From NCBI GenBank assembly GCA_025210345.1, contig JAOARX010000020.1, forward strand, positions 1 to 64,000: 64,000 bases of DNA, in the 5' to 3' direction. The notes beneath the pieces are model-generated. The model did no database searches. It had not been told where the DNA came from and worked only from the letters and a program-made list of their open reading frames with translations. Within the stretch, counting starts at the first letter, position 1. Each line of letters begins with the position of its first letter. This document shows positions 35,023 through 44,451 of this stretch, piece after piece. The stretch comes from Pelagimonas sp. (lineage in GTDB: Bacteria > Pseudomonadota > Alphaproteobacteria > Rhodobacterales > Rhodobacteraceae). Made by a program: the position numbers and the translations under genes.

Positions 35023-36573
35023 ATGTCCCGCGCATCATTCGCAGCCCCTTTGTCCCATGCGTTCGTCTTTGCTTGCGTCGTCGCAAGCCCTGCTGCCTTT
35101 GCAGACCCGTTTGACGAATCACATCTGTTCCCCCTGCCCCGCACGCAGGCCGAAACCGCCCGCATCACGCGCGCGACCTCAGCGCCCATGGATTTCACAC
35201 GCGCCCAACCCTTCGAAGCGCTCTCGGGCGGGGCCGCAACCCTGCGTCTGGGGGACACGCAGCCCAGCTTTTCGCACCCATCGGCGAACATGCCCTTTGA
35301 GGATAAGCTGACCTTTGAACTTGGCCGCGCCATGTTCGAGAAAATCTGGGTTTCTTCCCCCTCCTCGACCAAGGCCTCGGATGGGTTGGGGCCCCTGTAC
35401 AACGCGCGGTCCTGTGGTCGCTGTCATCCCGACGATGGCCGTGGGCACCCACCCGAGAGCCACGACGACAACGCCGTGTCGATGTTTCTGCGCATTTCGA
35501 TCCCCGCAACAGGGGCCGAAACGGCAGCCCAGGCCATGGCCGAGATCCGCGACTATATCGCCACCGCGCCCGAGCCGACCTATGGATTGCAGTTGCAAGA
35601 TGAGGGGCTCGCGGGGCATCCGCCCGAATACCGGCTGCAAATCGACTATGAAGAGGTTCCCGTGCCCCTGTCGGACGGGGAAACGGCCTCGCTGCGTGCA
35701 CCGCGCTATACCGCGGCGGACTTGGGGTATGGCCCGCTGCACCCCGATGCGATGCTCAGCCCGCGGGTTGCGCCGCAGATGATCGGGCTTGGCCTGCTGG
35801 AGGCCATTCGGGCCAAAGACATCCTCGCGATGGCCGATCCAGAGGATGCCGATGGGGACGGCATTTCCGGGCGCCCGAATATCGTGTGGTCCGCAGTCCA
35901 TGAACGCCCGATGCTGGGTCGGTTTGGCCACAAGGCCGGCATGCCCACCGTCCTGGACCAAACCGCCAGTGCCTTTGCCGGGGATATCGGCATTTCAACG
36001 CCCGTGTTTCCTGCCCCCTGGGGCGATTGTTCCCAAAACCAAGAGACCTGCCGGGCTGCGCAGCATGGCGATCAGGACGTGCGCGGGCACGAAGTCGACC
36101 AACAGGGCCTGTCGCTGACCACGTTTTATACCCGCAACCTTGCGGTGCCTGCGCGTCGGGATGTAGAGGATCCACAGGTCCTCAGGGGCAAAGAGATCTT
36201 TCACAGCACCGGTTGCGCGGCCTGCCACACGCCCAGCTATGTCACCCACCGTCTAAAGGATCGCCCGGAACAAAGCTTTCAGTTGATCTGGCCCTATACG
36301 GATATGCTTTTGCATGACATGGGACCGGGACTGGCCGACAACCGCCCCGAGGCCGTGGCCAATGGCCGGGAATGGCGCACACCGCCGCTTTGGGGGATTG
36401 GGTTGACCAAGATCATATCTGGCCACAGTTTTTTCTTACATGACGGTCGCGCGCGCTCGCTTCTTGAGGCCATTTTGTGGCATGGTGGCGAAGCCCAGCC
36501 GCAGCGTGATGCGGTCATCGACATGCCCTCGCAGGATCGCGCTGCGCTGATCCGTTTTTTGGAAAGCCTGTAA
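35023..36573 (+). CDS. Di-heme oxidoreductase family protein (DHOR, DUF1111)
   Basis: 516 aa. The N-terminal signal sequence (FVFACVVASPAAFA) exports it to the periplasm. Two c-type heme sites are visible: CGRCH (131-135) and CAACH (398-402). The C terminus LWGIGLTKIISGHSFFLHDG is highly typical of this family, formerly called thiol oxidoreductase. The partners in this conserved cluster are imelysins, so it is thought to take part in periplasmic iron redox chemistry during uptake. It ends 13 bases before the second imelysin gene. Confidence 0.9.
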   Translation: MSRASFAAPLSHAFVFACVVASPAAFADPFDESHLFPLPRTQAETARITRATSAPMDFTRAQPFEALSGGAATLRLGDTQPSFSHPSANMPFEDKLTFELGRAMFEKIWVSSPSSTKASDGLGPLYNARSCGRCHPDDGRGHPPESHDDNAVSMFLRISIPATGAETAAQAMAEIRDYIATAPEPTYGLQLQDEGLAGHPPEYRLQIDYEEVPVPLSDGETASLRAPRYTAADLGYGPLHPDAMLSPRVAPQMIGLGLLEAIRAKDILAMADPEDADGDGISGRPNIVWSAVHERPMLGRFGHKAGMPTVLDQTASAFAGDIGISTPVFPAPWGDCSQNQETCRAAQHGDQDVRGHEVDQQGLSLTTFYTRNLAVPARRDVEDPQVLRGKEIFHSTGCAACHTPSYVTHRLKDRPEQSFQLIWPYTDMLLHDMGPGLADNRPEAVANGREWRTPPLWGIGLTKIISGHSFFLHDGRARSLLEAILWHGGEAQPQRDAVIDMPSQDRAALIRFLESL

Positions 36574-36586
36574 GAAAGGTCGCAAC

Positions 36587-37591
36587 ATGCGCCATTGGAT
36601 TCCCGCCTTGATCTTTGCCGCGTCCAGCGTCTTGGGTGCCCGGGTCTGGGCAGATGACTCGCCGGTGACCGCCATTGTAGAGAGCCATATTCTACCCGGG
36701 TATGCGCGCCTGGCTGAAACCGGGGCGGCTTTGTCCATGGCGGCGCAGGCGGATTGCCGGGCAGACAGCGCACCCTTGCAGCGGGCCTATCACGACGCGT
36801 TTGATGCCTGGATAGCTGTCAGCCACCTTCGCTTTGGACCCTCTGAAACGGATGATCGCGCCTTTGCGCTGGCCTTTTGGCCCGACCCGCGCAGCTCTAC
36901 CCCCAAGGCACTGGGCCGTATGATCCAATCGCAGGACCCGGCGGTTCAGACCGCTGCAACGTTCCAAGAGGTCTCGGTCGCTGTTCGGGGATATTATGCG
37001 CTGGAGTTCCTGTTGTATGACGACCATGTGAAGGAAATGGGATCTGCAGACTATCGCTGTGCCCTGGTCCGGGCCATTGCGCGGGACATTGCACAGAACA
37101 GCGCCGCCATTGATGCCGATTGGCGCAACACCTATGCCGCACTGATGCGAAACCCGGGAAACGACACCTATCGCAATGAACAAGAAGTCCTGCGGCAGCT
37201 GTTCACCGCGCTTTCGACCGGGTTGGAACTGACCGCAAATGTCCGTCTTGGCCGCCCCATGGGCACCTTTGACCGGCCACGCCCCCTGCGGGCCGAGGCC
37301 CGCCGCTCGGGCCGCTCGCAGCATCACGTGGCCCTTGCTCTTGAGAGCCTGGAGACGTTGGCTGGGCTTCTCTCATCACATGATCCGGCATTGATGAAAG
37401 TGTTCGAAAGCGCCATGAACGACCTGTCCGATCTGGATGATCCGGTTTTCGCCGCGGTCTCTGACCCGATGGGGCGGTTTGCGCTAGAGGCGCTTCAGCA
37501 AAAGATCCTGTACATTCAATATGTTCTAACCGCGGAAATCGGCCCGAAATTTGGATTTACCGCCGGGTTCAACTCATTGGATGGGGATTGA
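36587..37591 (+). CDS. Second imelysin-family protein, His-less motif
   Basis: 334 aa with a signal peptide (HWIPALIFAASSVLGARVWA). A shorter imelysin domain than the first copy. The motif reads GYYALE (135-140): the conserved histidine of GxHxxE is tyrosine 137. The flanking EFLLYDD matches EFLLWGQD of the first copy. Loss of the His suggests altered or absent metal binding, as is seen in some second-copy imelysins. The stop overlaps the DUF1513 start (TGATG), so the two are coupled. Probably a partner protein of the di-heme oxidoreductase or of imelysin 1. Confidence 0.88.
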   Translation: MRHWIPALIFAASSVLGARVWADDSPVTAIVESHILPGYARLAETGAALSMAAQADCRADSAPLQRAYHDAFDAWIAVSHLRFGPSETDDRAFALAFWPDPRSSTPKALGRMIQSQDPAVQTAATFQEVSVAVRGYYALEFLLYDDHVKEMGSADYRCALVRAIARDIAQNSAAIDADWRNTYAALMRNPGNDTYRNEQEVLRQLFTALSTGLELTANVRLGRPMGTFDRPRPLRAEARRSGRSQHHVALALESLETLAGLLSSHDPALMKVFESAMNDLSDLDDPVFAAVSDPMGRFALEALQQKILYIQYVLTAEIGPKFGFTAGFNSLDGD

Positions 37592-38664
37592 TGGCAAACC
37601 GCAGAACGTTTCTTGCCGGGCTTGTTGCAACTGGCCTTTGCCCGATGCCCAGCTGGGCGGATCTGGGCAATCCAGATTATGTCTCTGCCGCGCGCGCCCC
37701 TGACGGGAGACACCTCTTATGTGGTCTTTCGGATCTTGGAGAGATCACATTTCAAGTCAACCTGCCCGCACGTGGCCACGCGGCAGCGCCGCACCCCAGG
37801 CTGCCGCATGTCGTGGCCTTCGCCCGTCGGCCGGGTCTTTTTGCATATGTCGTTGATTGCCGGGATGGTCGGGTCATCGCAAAATTGGATAGCCCCGAGG
37901 GGCGCCATTTCTATGGCCATGGGGTGTTCTCAGCAGATGGAACGCGCCTGTACACCACTGAAAACGATTATGAAAATGGGATCGGTGTCGTTGGCGTATG
38001 GGACGCACAAAACCGATACCGCCGCATAGATGAATTTCCATCGGGCGGGGTTGGCCCGCATGATATCAAGCGGCACAAAAACGGCCTTGTGGTGGCAAAC
38101 GGTGGGATCGAAACACATCCGGACACGGGACGCAGCAAGCTGAATATCCCTCTGATGCGTCCCAACCTTTGTCACATGCATGTCGACGGCACACAGATCA
38201 ATGTGGTGACGCTTGAACAAGGCCTGCGCAGGAACTCCATTCGGCATCTGGCCTGCGCGTCGGACACGGTGGCCTTTGCCATGCAATGGGAAGGAGATCC
38301 CAGTCAAACCCCGCCGCTCTTGGGCCTGCTGCAGGGCGGGAAAGATGTGCGGCTGCTTCAGCCGAAAGACGACATCACCAGACGGATGCGCAATTACGCA
38401 GGCAGCATTGCGCTTTCACGCGACGATCAGCAGGTTGCGATCACCTCTCCGCGCGGAGGACTGTGCCAAGTATTTGACATCGCACAAGGAACGCTTGAGC
38501 ACCAGCATGCGCTGACGGATGTCTGCGGTGTGGCCCCACGCGCCCAAGGCTTTCTTTTGACCTCTGGAGAAGGCACAGTCGTCGGGCTTAGAAAATCGTT
38601 CGAAACCTTCAACCGCAGCTATGATCTTCGCTGGGACAACCACTTGGTTCTGGTTCAGACTTAG
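37591..38664 (+). CDS. DUF1513 protein, Tat-exported beta-propeller
   Basis: 357 aa. The N terminus NRRTFLAGLVATGLCPMPSWA is a twin-arginine signal. The mature protein has repeated strand segments (DGRHLLCGLSDLGEITFQV, GHGVFSADGTRLYTTENDYE, NYAGSIALSRDDQQVAITSP) typical of the seven-bladed propeller of DUF1513. Members travel with imelysin and di-heme oxidoreductase genes and are presumed to act with them in periplasmic iron acquisition. ATG at 37591 overlaps the previous stop; TTG at 37588 is possible. The phosphopantetheinyl transferase gene follows after 14 bases. Confidence 0.88.
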   Translation: MANRRTFLAGLVATGLCPMPSWADLGNPDYVSAARAPDGRHLLCGLSDLGEITFQVNLPARGHAAAPHPRLPHVVAFARRPGLFAYVVDCRDGRVIAKLDSPEGRHFYGHGVFSADGTRLYTTENDYENGIGVVGVWDAQNRYRRIDEFPSGGVGPHDIKRHKNGLVVANGGIETHPDTGRSKLNIPLMRPNLCHMHVDGTQINVVTLEQGLRRNSIRHLACASDTVAFAMQWEGDPSQTPPLLGLLQGGKDVRLLQPKDDITRRMRNYAGSIALSRDDQQVAITSPRGGLCQVFDIAQGTLEHQHALTDVCGVAPRAQGFLLTSGEGTVVGLRKSFETFNRSYDLRWDNHLVLVQT

Positions 38665-38678
38665 CTGCCGAATGCAGG

Positions 38679-39425
38679 ATGATATTGCAGGATAGTGACT
38701 CTCACATGCTTCCAGACTTTCAATTTATTCAATCTGTTAGCAATGGTTTCCTGTCTGAGATCCAGGTCACGACGCACCAGGGAACAGCCCTGGCACAAGG
38801 GCGGTTCGACCAAAAACAATTCTCAGCGGATCTGTACACACGTCTCGGTATCCCCTTTCCGGATCGGCTGGAACGGGCGGTCGCGAAACGCCAGGCCGAC
38901 TATTTGGCGGGGCGGGTCATGGCGCGATATGCGTTGCATGCATTGGGCCGCAGCGAAACCCACATACCTACCGCGCAGAATCGCGCGCCCATCTGGCCCC
39001 AAGGCATACGTGGTGCCATCACCCATACCAGCGGTCGCAGCGCGTGTCTGCTTAGTAAAAATGCGTCGGATTTTCCCGGAATTGACATCGAAAAAATCGC
39101 CGAAGGAAACGCGATCTCAGCCATCGAAAAAGTGGCTTTGTCGCGACCGGAACTGTCGATATTAAAGGGGATGAATTTACCGGAAAACGTTCCCCAGACT
39201 CTGGCATTTTCGGCGAAAGAAACCATATTTAAAAGCCTGTTTCCATTGGTGAATTCTACCTTTGGATTTCAAGCGGCGCGACTTCATAGCGCCTCTAAAA
39301 ACCGGGACCTGGTTTTCGTGTTGACGGACCAGCTTGCCCCTGGGCTTGCTGCGGGGCAGCAACTGGTTGTCCGCTTCTCTTACGACAGCAGCCATGTTGA
39401 GACCCAAATGATCTATCGGATCTAG
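38679..39425 (+). CDS. 4'-phosphopantetheinyl transferase, EntD/Sfp type
   Basis: 248 aa cytosolic enzyme. The magnesium/CoA motifs are clear: GIDIEKIAEG (xGxDxE) and FSAKETIFKSLFP (FxxKExxxK), with an upstream RAPIWPQGIRGAITHT stretch for CoA binding (the WP...G.ISH region). Such enzymes activate carrier proteins of siderophore, polyketide or peptide synthesis. Its position 14 bases after the iron-uptake operon suggests co-regulation by iron, although no NRPS or PKS gene is in the window. An alternative start is ATG at 38706; neither start has a strong ribosome binding site. Confidence 0.85.
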   Translation: MILQDSDSHMLPDFQFIQSVSNGFLSEIQVTTHQGTALAQGRFDQKQFSADLYTRLGIPFPDRLERAVAKRQADYLAGRVMARYALHALGRSETHIPTAQNRAPIWPQGIRGAITHTSGRSACLLSKNASDFPGIDIEKIAEGNAISAIEKVALSRPELSILKGMNLPENVPQTLAFSAKETIFKSLFPLVNSTFGFQAARLHSASKNRDLVFVLTDQLAPGLAAGQQLVVRFSYDSSHVETQMIYRI

Positions 39426-39525
39426 CGCTTCGGCTACCGGACAAAGTGCCATAGTTGGGTCGAAGTAACCGAACCTTAAATCCCTTCGTGTCACCTGCAC
39501 CAAGTTTTTTTTGGAGACCCCTGTC

Positions 39526-41682
39526 ATGCAGGCCCTTTTATCACTTCCAATCCGCGTGCTTAGTCGCGTTATCATTATGTCGATGTTGTTTAGCGCCGTT
39601 TCTGTCGGTGCCATGTCCTATTGGGGCGCGTCTCGGGCGGCGACGTCTTCGCAACTTCTTTCAGAATTCGAACGCCGCGCAAACCCGACCACCATTGCAA
39701 AAAACGAACTAATTCAATCACTTGGATACGGAGGCATGATTCACGCCTTCAAGAACTATGTTCTAAGAGGGGATGAAAAATACTATCGATCCGCAAACCA
39801 AAACGCGGGCATCGCGCTGGCAGCTCTTGATCGCATCAACAATATCGAGCCTGAATTCGCACAAGATGTAGAGGCAATTCGCTCAACGGTTCAAGCCTAT
39901 GTGAGTGCAACAACAACTGTCAAAACTCTGTACGCCGAGGGCAAAGCTCCAGAAGACATTGATGCGACGGTCAAAATCGATGACAGCCCTGCACTTGCGG
40001 CAATCGGCAACCTGTTGGCCTCAACCGGCATGAAACAAGACTCCAAAAGCAGTAAGGCAGATGCCTTGGCAAGTCTGCGCAACCAGCTTGGCTATGGCAA
40101 CATGATCCACCAGTTCAAAAACCTGGTATTACGTCAGGATAGCGCGCGCATCGCCAAGGTCGAGCAAGCAATCCAAAACACCCGCACGGCGATTGATGAT
40201 ATGACGCAGCGTGAACTCTCGGTTCAAGAACAGCAAGCGATTTCAGCGCTCTCAGACATGCTTGATGATTACGAAGCCGGTCTGAACCAACTCGTCGGAC
40301 TGATTGGGGCCTCACACACCGCGGCCGAAATCGATGCCCTTGTTAAGGTCTCAGATGGACCGGCACTGGCGGCTCTAGAGGAATTAGATGCTGCAATTGC
40401 TCTTGAAGGCCGTCAAATGGCGTCTTTGATGAAAGCAAATACGGAACAATCGCGTGTTCTGGTGCTATGGGTGGGCAGCGCCTTGGCCCTCCTTGGTGTC
40501 CTGATCGCCTGGGGAACCCGCGAGCTCCTTCGCCGGGGCGTTGTAACCAAACAAGAAGCGGCAGACGCAGCCGCGGCAGAACTTCAGCGTGAGCGCGAAG
40601 ATTTCCAAGAAAAGATCGCTGTTCTTGCTGAAGCTGCCAGCGCGGGGGATTTCACCGGCCGCTTGCAAACAGACTATACCGACGACACGCTTCGCCATGC
40701 GGCAGGTCAACTGGATTCGATGTTAGAAACGATCGAAACAGGCGTCGCTTCGGTGGCCAGTGTCTGCCATTCCATGGCGCGCGGCGATCTGTCCAACCGT
40801 ATGACAGGGAACTTCAACGGCGAATTTGGAAAACTGCAAATCACCCTGAACGAAGCGCTGACATCGATTTCCGGTTTGATCAAGAGCGTACTGAATGGCT
40901 CTACCGAGATCTCGGATTACACAGCAAGCATTTCGAATGCCGCAAATGATCTTGCAAAGCGCACCGAAATCCAATCAGCAACGCTGCAAAGCAGTGCTTC
41001 CAACCTGAGCGAGCTGACAAGTTCGGTTAAATCGATTACGGATAAGGTGATCGATGCCCGCGGAACTGCCGAATCCGCGAACTCGGTGGCTCAAAACGGA
41101 TCCACCGTCGTGAACGAGGCAATCGAAGCCATGAATCGGATTGTCGAAGCGTCAAAACGCATTTCCAAAGTAACGGAACTGATTGAGGAAATTGCCTTTC
41201 AAACCAACCTTCTCGCTCTGAACGCAGGGGTCGAAGCGACCCGGGCCGGAGAAAGTGGGCGAGGATTTGCAGTTGTTGCGACAGAGGTACAGGCACTGGC
41301 ACATAGGGCGTCTGACGCGGTTCAAGAGATCAATAATTTGATCAGCGCAAGCGAAGCACAAATTGAGGATGGCGCAGACCGGATTTCGCAGGCCGGCGAT
41401 TCAATCAAGGAGATTTCTGGTTATGTCAAAAGCCTGGATGACGCCATAGAAAGCGTTGTGACCTCCACAACCCATCAAGCTGATCGCCTAGCCGCGGTAA
41501 ACGACGCGGTGTCTCAGCTGGATAACTCGACGCAGCAAAATGTTGCCATGTTCGAAGAAACCGCAGCGTCGATTCAGTCCCTGAATGCACTGACTGGAAC
41601 GCTACTTGAAACGGGTTCACAGTTCGTGGTCGAAGAACATAAGGCTGTGATGGGCGAGGAAGATCAGAAACTGGCGGGCTAA
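39526..41682 (+). CDS. Methyl-accepting chemotaxis protein with duplicated sensor module
   Basis: 718 aa from ATG at 39526 (GGAG 9 bases upstream; TTG at 39511 less likely). TM1 is about 12-33, the periplasmic helical sensor 40-308, TM2 about 311-330, then HAMP (about 380-435) and the signalling domain with [20 protein letters not shown] at its tip. The sensor contains two copies of one module: residues 60-164 and 182-286, aligned by [32 protein letters not shown] and [24 protein letters not shown]. No CheR pentapeptide at the C terminus. Ligand unknown. Confidence 0.93.
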   Translation: MQALLSLPIRVLSRVIIMSMLFSAVSVGAMSYWGASRAATSSQLLSEFERRANPTTIAKNELIQSLGYGGMIHAFKNYVLRGDEKYYRSANQNAGIALAALDRINNIEPEFAQDVEAIRSTVQAYVSATTTVKTLYAEGKAPEDIDATVKIDDSPALAAIGNLLASTGMKQDSKSSKADALASLRNQLGYGNMIHQFKNLVLRQDSARIAKVEQAIQNTRTAIDDMTQRELSVQEQQAISALSDMLDDYEAGLNQLVGLIGASHTAAEIDALVKVSDGPALAALEELDAAIALEGRQMASLMKANTEQSRVLVLWVGSALALLGVLIAWGTRELLRRGVVTKQEAADAAAAELQREREDFQEKIAVLAEAASAGDFTGRLQTDYTDDTLRHAAGQLDSMLETIETGVASVASVCHSMARGDLSNRMTGNFNGEFGKLQITLNEALTSISGLIKSVLNGSTEISDYTASISNAANDLAKRTEIQSATLQSSASNLSELTSSVKSITDKVIDARGTAESANSVAQNGSTVVNEAIEAMNRIVEASKRISKVTELIEEIAFQTNLLALNAGVEATRAGESGRGFAVVATEVQALAHRASDAVQEINNLISASEAQIEDGADRISQAGDSIKEISGYVKSLDDAIESVVTSTTHQADRLAAVNDAVSQLDNSTQQNVAMFEETAASIQSLNALTGTLLETGSQFVVEEHKAVMGEEDQKLAG

Positions 41683-41869
41683 GATCAGGGCCAGTGGTAC
41701 ACAATGGCAAGGCTTCCTCAGCTAGGCAACCGGCCTTGCCAAACCCACCTAAGCCCCTGTTTTCGCAATTTAACCATGCTGAGCAATTCCAACCCATAGG
41801 CCCTGACCACAAACTGGACGCACGGCACAGCCTTCGCGCAGCGCCATCCTTTCAGCGAAAGGGGAACGC

Positions 41870-43429
41870 TCAAACACCTCTGCGATCGAACCATTCAGCA
41901 AGTCTGCGCTGTTCTTCCTCAGTCAGGTGCAATCCGAGTTTCGAGCGGCGCCACATGACGTCCTCTGCCGTTTGTGCGTATTCGTGCTCGACCATCCAGA
42001 TAACTTCGCACTCATATAGCCCTGCGCCAAAGTGCTCACCCAACGCCGCGCGTTCATCCGCATTTTGCAGAACCTCATCCACCTCTGTGCCATAGGTGCT
42101 GAACAACCGGTCACATTCGCTGCGGGTCAAGAACGGATAGCGTGCGGCGACTCCCGCTTGGTGTTTCGGGCGTTCAGCCACCGCGAAATTCCCTCCTGGC
42201 AAGGGGGCGCCAGCCGTCCAAGGCCCCGAAACACCGGGGAGACATTCGCAAATCATCTGCAAAGCAGCCTCTGACAGCTTGCGATACGTCGTGATTTTTC
42301 CCCCGAATACAGTGAGTTGAGGCGCACCACCCTCTGCATCCAACTTGAGCGTATAGTCCCGCGTCGCGGCCGAAGCCTCACCCTGTCCATCATTATACAA
42401 TGGCCGCACCCCGGAGTATCGCCAAACGACATCCTCTTCGAGCACCTCAAAATTGAAGTAGTTATTCACAAAATCAATAAGATACCGCATTTCTTCATCC
42501 GTGCACTTTGGTTGAACGGATGCGCTTTCGTGATCTACGTCTGTGGTTCCGATCAGGGTGAAATCTCGCTCATAGGGGATTGCAAAAACGATGCGCCCAT
42601 CTTCCCCTTGGAAAAAATAGCATTTATCGCCTTCGAATAGGCGACGTGTCACGATGTGGCTCCCACGGACAAGGCGGATATTGCCCGTAGGCGCTTGTTT
42701 TACAACGCCATTTGCAACATCTGTGACCCATGGCCCGGCGGCATTCACAAGCACCTTTGCCTGAAATTCCTGAACCGATCCATCTTGGGCACTTTGGGTG
42801 GTCACGCGCCACAGATCACCCTCGCGTTGCGCGCCAACCACTTGGCTTTTCGTCATAATTTTGGCGCCGTGCTTTGCCGCATCGCGGGCATTCAGCACGA
42901 CAAGCCGCGAATCCTGCACCCAGCAATCAGAATATTCAAACGCACGTTTGAACTTTGATTTAAGCACCCCGCCTTCTGGCGCGGTGCTCAGATCCAGCGA
43001 GGTCGTTCCCTTTAGAATGTCACGCCCCCCAAGGTGGTCATACATGAACAGGCCAAGACGGATCAGCCACGCGGGCCGACGCCCTTTCATCCAGGGCATC
43101 ACAAAAGACAGCAGGCGCGACGTCGGCGCGTCGCTTTCGAACCTCATATCCCCATGATAAGGCAGCACAAATCTCATCGGCCAGCTGATATGCGGCATCG
43201 CGCGAAGCAACACTTCACGTTCAATCAAGGCCTCGCGCACCAAGCGAAATTCGAAATACTCTAGGTAGCGCAGGCCACCGTGAAACAGTTTGGTCGACGC
43301 AGAAGATGTTGCGGACCCCAGGTCATTTTTCTCGGCCAAAGCCACGGAAAGCCCCCGGCCAGCCGCATCACGGGCGATGCCACAGCCGTTTATTCCCCCA
43401 CCGATGATAAATACGTCGACCGTCTGCAT
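41870..43429 (-). CDS. glpD: Glycerol-3-phosphate dehydrogenase (aerobic, FAD)
   Basis: 519 aa from ATG at 43429 (GGAGA upstream). FAD-binding DVFIIGGGINGCGIARDAAG at the N terminus; the glpD segments SSASTKLFHGGLRYLEYFEF and GVRPLYNDGQGEASAATRDY follow, with the helical C-terminal domain ending in LTEEEQRRLAEWF. It oxidises sn-glycerol-3-phosphate to dihydroxyacetone phosphate at the inner membrane and feeds electrons to quinone. The divergent glpR-type repressor gene and the operator-like sequence between them suggest induction by glycerol-3-phosphate. No glpK or glpF is adjacent. Confidence 0.95.
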   Translation of the reverse strand: MQTVDVFIIGGGINGCGIARDAAGRGLSVALAEKNDLGSATSSASTKLFHGGLRYLEYFEFRLVREALIEREVLLRAMPHISWPMRFVLPYHGDMRFESDAPTSRLLSFVMPWMKGRRPAWLIRLGLFMYDHLGGRDILKGTTSLDLSTAPEGGVLKSKFKRAFEYSDCWVQDSRLVVLNARDAAKHGAKIMTKSQVVGAQREGDLWRVTTQSAQDGSVQEFQAKVLVNAAGPWVTDVANGVVKQAPTGNIRLVRGSHIVTRRLFEGDKCYFFQGEDGRIVFAIPYERDFTLIGTTDVDHESASVQPKCTDEEMRYLIDFVNNYFNFEVLEEDVVWRYSGVRPLYNDGQGEASAATRDYTLKLDAEGGAPQLTVFGGKITTYRKLSEAALQMICECLPGVSGPWTAGAPLPGGNFAVAERPKHQAGVAARYPFLTRSECDRLFSTYGTEVDEVLQNADERAALGEHFGAGLYECEVIWMVEHEYAQTAEDVMWRRSKLGLHLTEEEQRRLAEWFDRRGV

Positions 43430-43520
43430 CACTCATCTCCGCTCCCCATCGTAAGCCAATTCTTCAATGGGTTTCGGGACATGTTTTAGGTCAGAGCAGC
43501 GGCGCCACCAAGCTGAATCT

Positions 43521-43560
43521 TCGTTTTATGCGCGATTTGTGATTTTTCGAACATTTTCGC
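43521..43560. promoter_or_regulatory. glpD/glpR intergenic operator candidate
   Basis: TTCG appears three times in this stretch, and TTTTCGAACATTTTCG at about 43544-43559 resembles GlpR operators of enterobacteria (TTCGNNNN...CGAACATT-type half-sites). Position between the divergent genes supports this. Confidence 0.4.
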
Positions 43561-43633
43561 ACACGGCAAATCGGTAGACTGCACTTGCCCTCCCGGTGCC
43601 AGAGTGCAAGCATCCGCAAAAACGCAGAGCCCC

Positions 43634-44434
43634 ATGACACAAACACTCCGCCAACTTGAAATTCTCAATATTGCTGAGCGCGACGGGAAAGTGACGGTCG
43701 ACGCGCTGGCGCAATATTTTGACGTGACGCTGCAAACCATTCGTCGCGATCTGACCGAACTGGCGGAAACCGGCAAATTGATGCGTGTGCATGGGGGGGC
43801 CGTGCTTCCGTCCGGCTCCCGGAATATTGCCTATGACGAACGACGGGTGTTGAACCGCGATGCCAAGGCAGAGATTGCCAAACACTGCGCCGCGGCGGTG
43901 CCCCATGGCGCATGTATTTTCCTCAACATCGGCACCACGACCGAAGCCATCGCGCGTGAGTTGCTGCATCACAAAGGGTTGTTGGTGGTGACCAACAACA
44001 TGAATGTGGCGCAGATCATGGCCAGCAATGCCTCAAGTGATGTGATCGTCACCGGGGGCATTCTACGGGCCAGCGACGGGGGGCTGATCGGCGCGCTGAC
44101 CATCGAAAGCATCCGCCAATTCAAGCTGGATCTGGCGATCATGGGGTGCTCGGCGATTGATGAAGACGGCGATATCCTTGATTACGATTCCCTTGAGGTC
44201 GGCGTCAGCCGCGCGATCCTGACACAATCCAGACGGGCCTTTCTGGTTGCGGATCATTCCAAACTGAACCGTGCGGCCCCTATCCGCGTTGGGAACCTTG
44301 CTGATTTTGACCAGGTTTTTACCGATCGGGACTTTCCGTCCGACATGGCCCGCAAATGTGATCTGTGGAATACGCCTATCTTCGTGACGGGGGCGGCCCC
44401 AGATGCAAAAGAGGCCCCCGAAGAGGCCCCTTAA
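43634..44434 (+). CDS. glpR: DeoR/GlpR-family transcriptional repressor
   Basis: 266 aa from ATG at 43634 (TQTLRQLEIL). N-terminal DeoR helix-turn-helix: VDALAQYFDVTLQTIRRDLT (about 22-41). The C-terminal sugar-phosphate-binding domain has IGTTTEAIARELLHH and LVADHSKLNR, both DeoRC motifs. It lies divergent from glpD with about 200 bases between, so it most likely represses glpD and is released by glycerol-3-phosphate. The frame is open from 43604, but that adds only an unconserved tail. Converges with the flagellin gene. Confidence 0.92.
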   Translation: MTQTLRQLEILNIAERDGKVTVDALAQYFDVTLQTIRRDLTELAETGKLMRVHGGAVLPSGSRNIAYDERRVLNRDAKAEIAKHCAAAVPHGACIFLNIGTTTEAIARELLHHKGLLVVTNNMNVAQIMASNASSDVIVTGGILRASDGGLIGALTIESIRQFKLDLAIMGCSAIDEDGDILDYDSLEVGVSRAILTQSRRAFLVADHSKLNRAAPIRVGNLADFDQVFTDRDFPSDMARKCDLWNTPIFVTGAAPDAKEAPEEAP

Positions 44435-44451
44435 TCTGATCTTAGCCTGTC

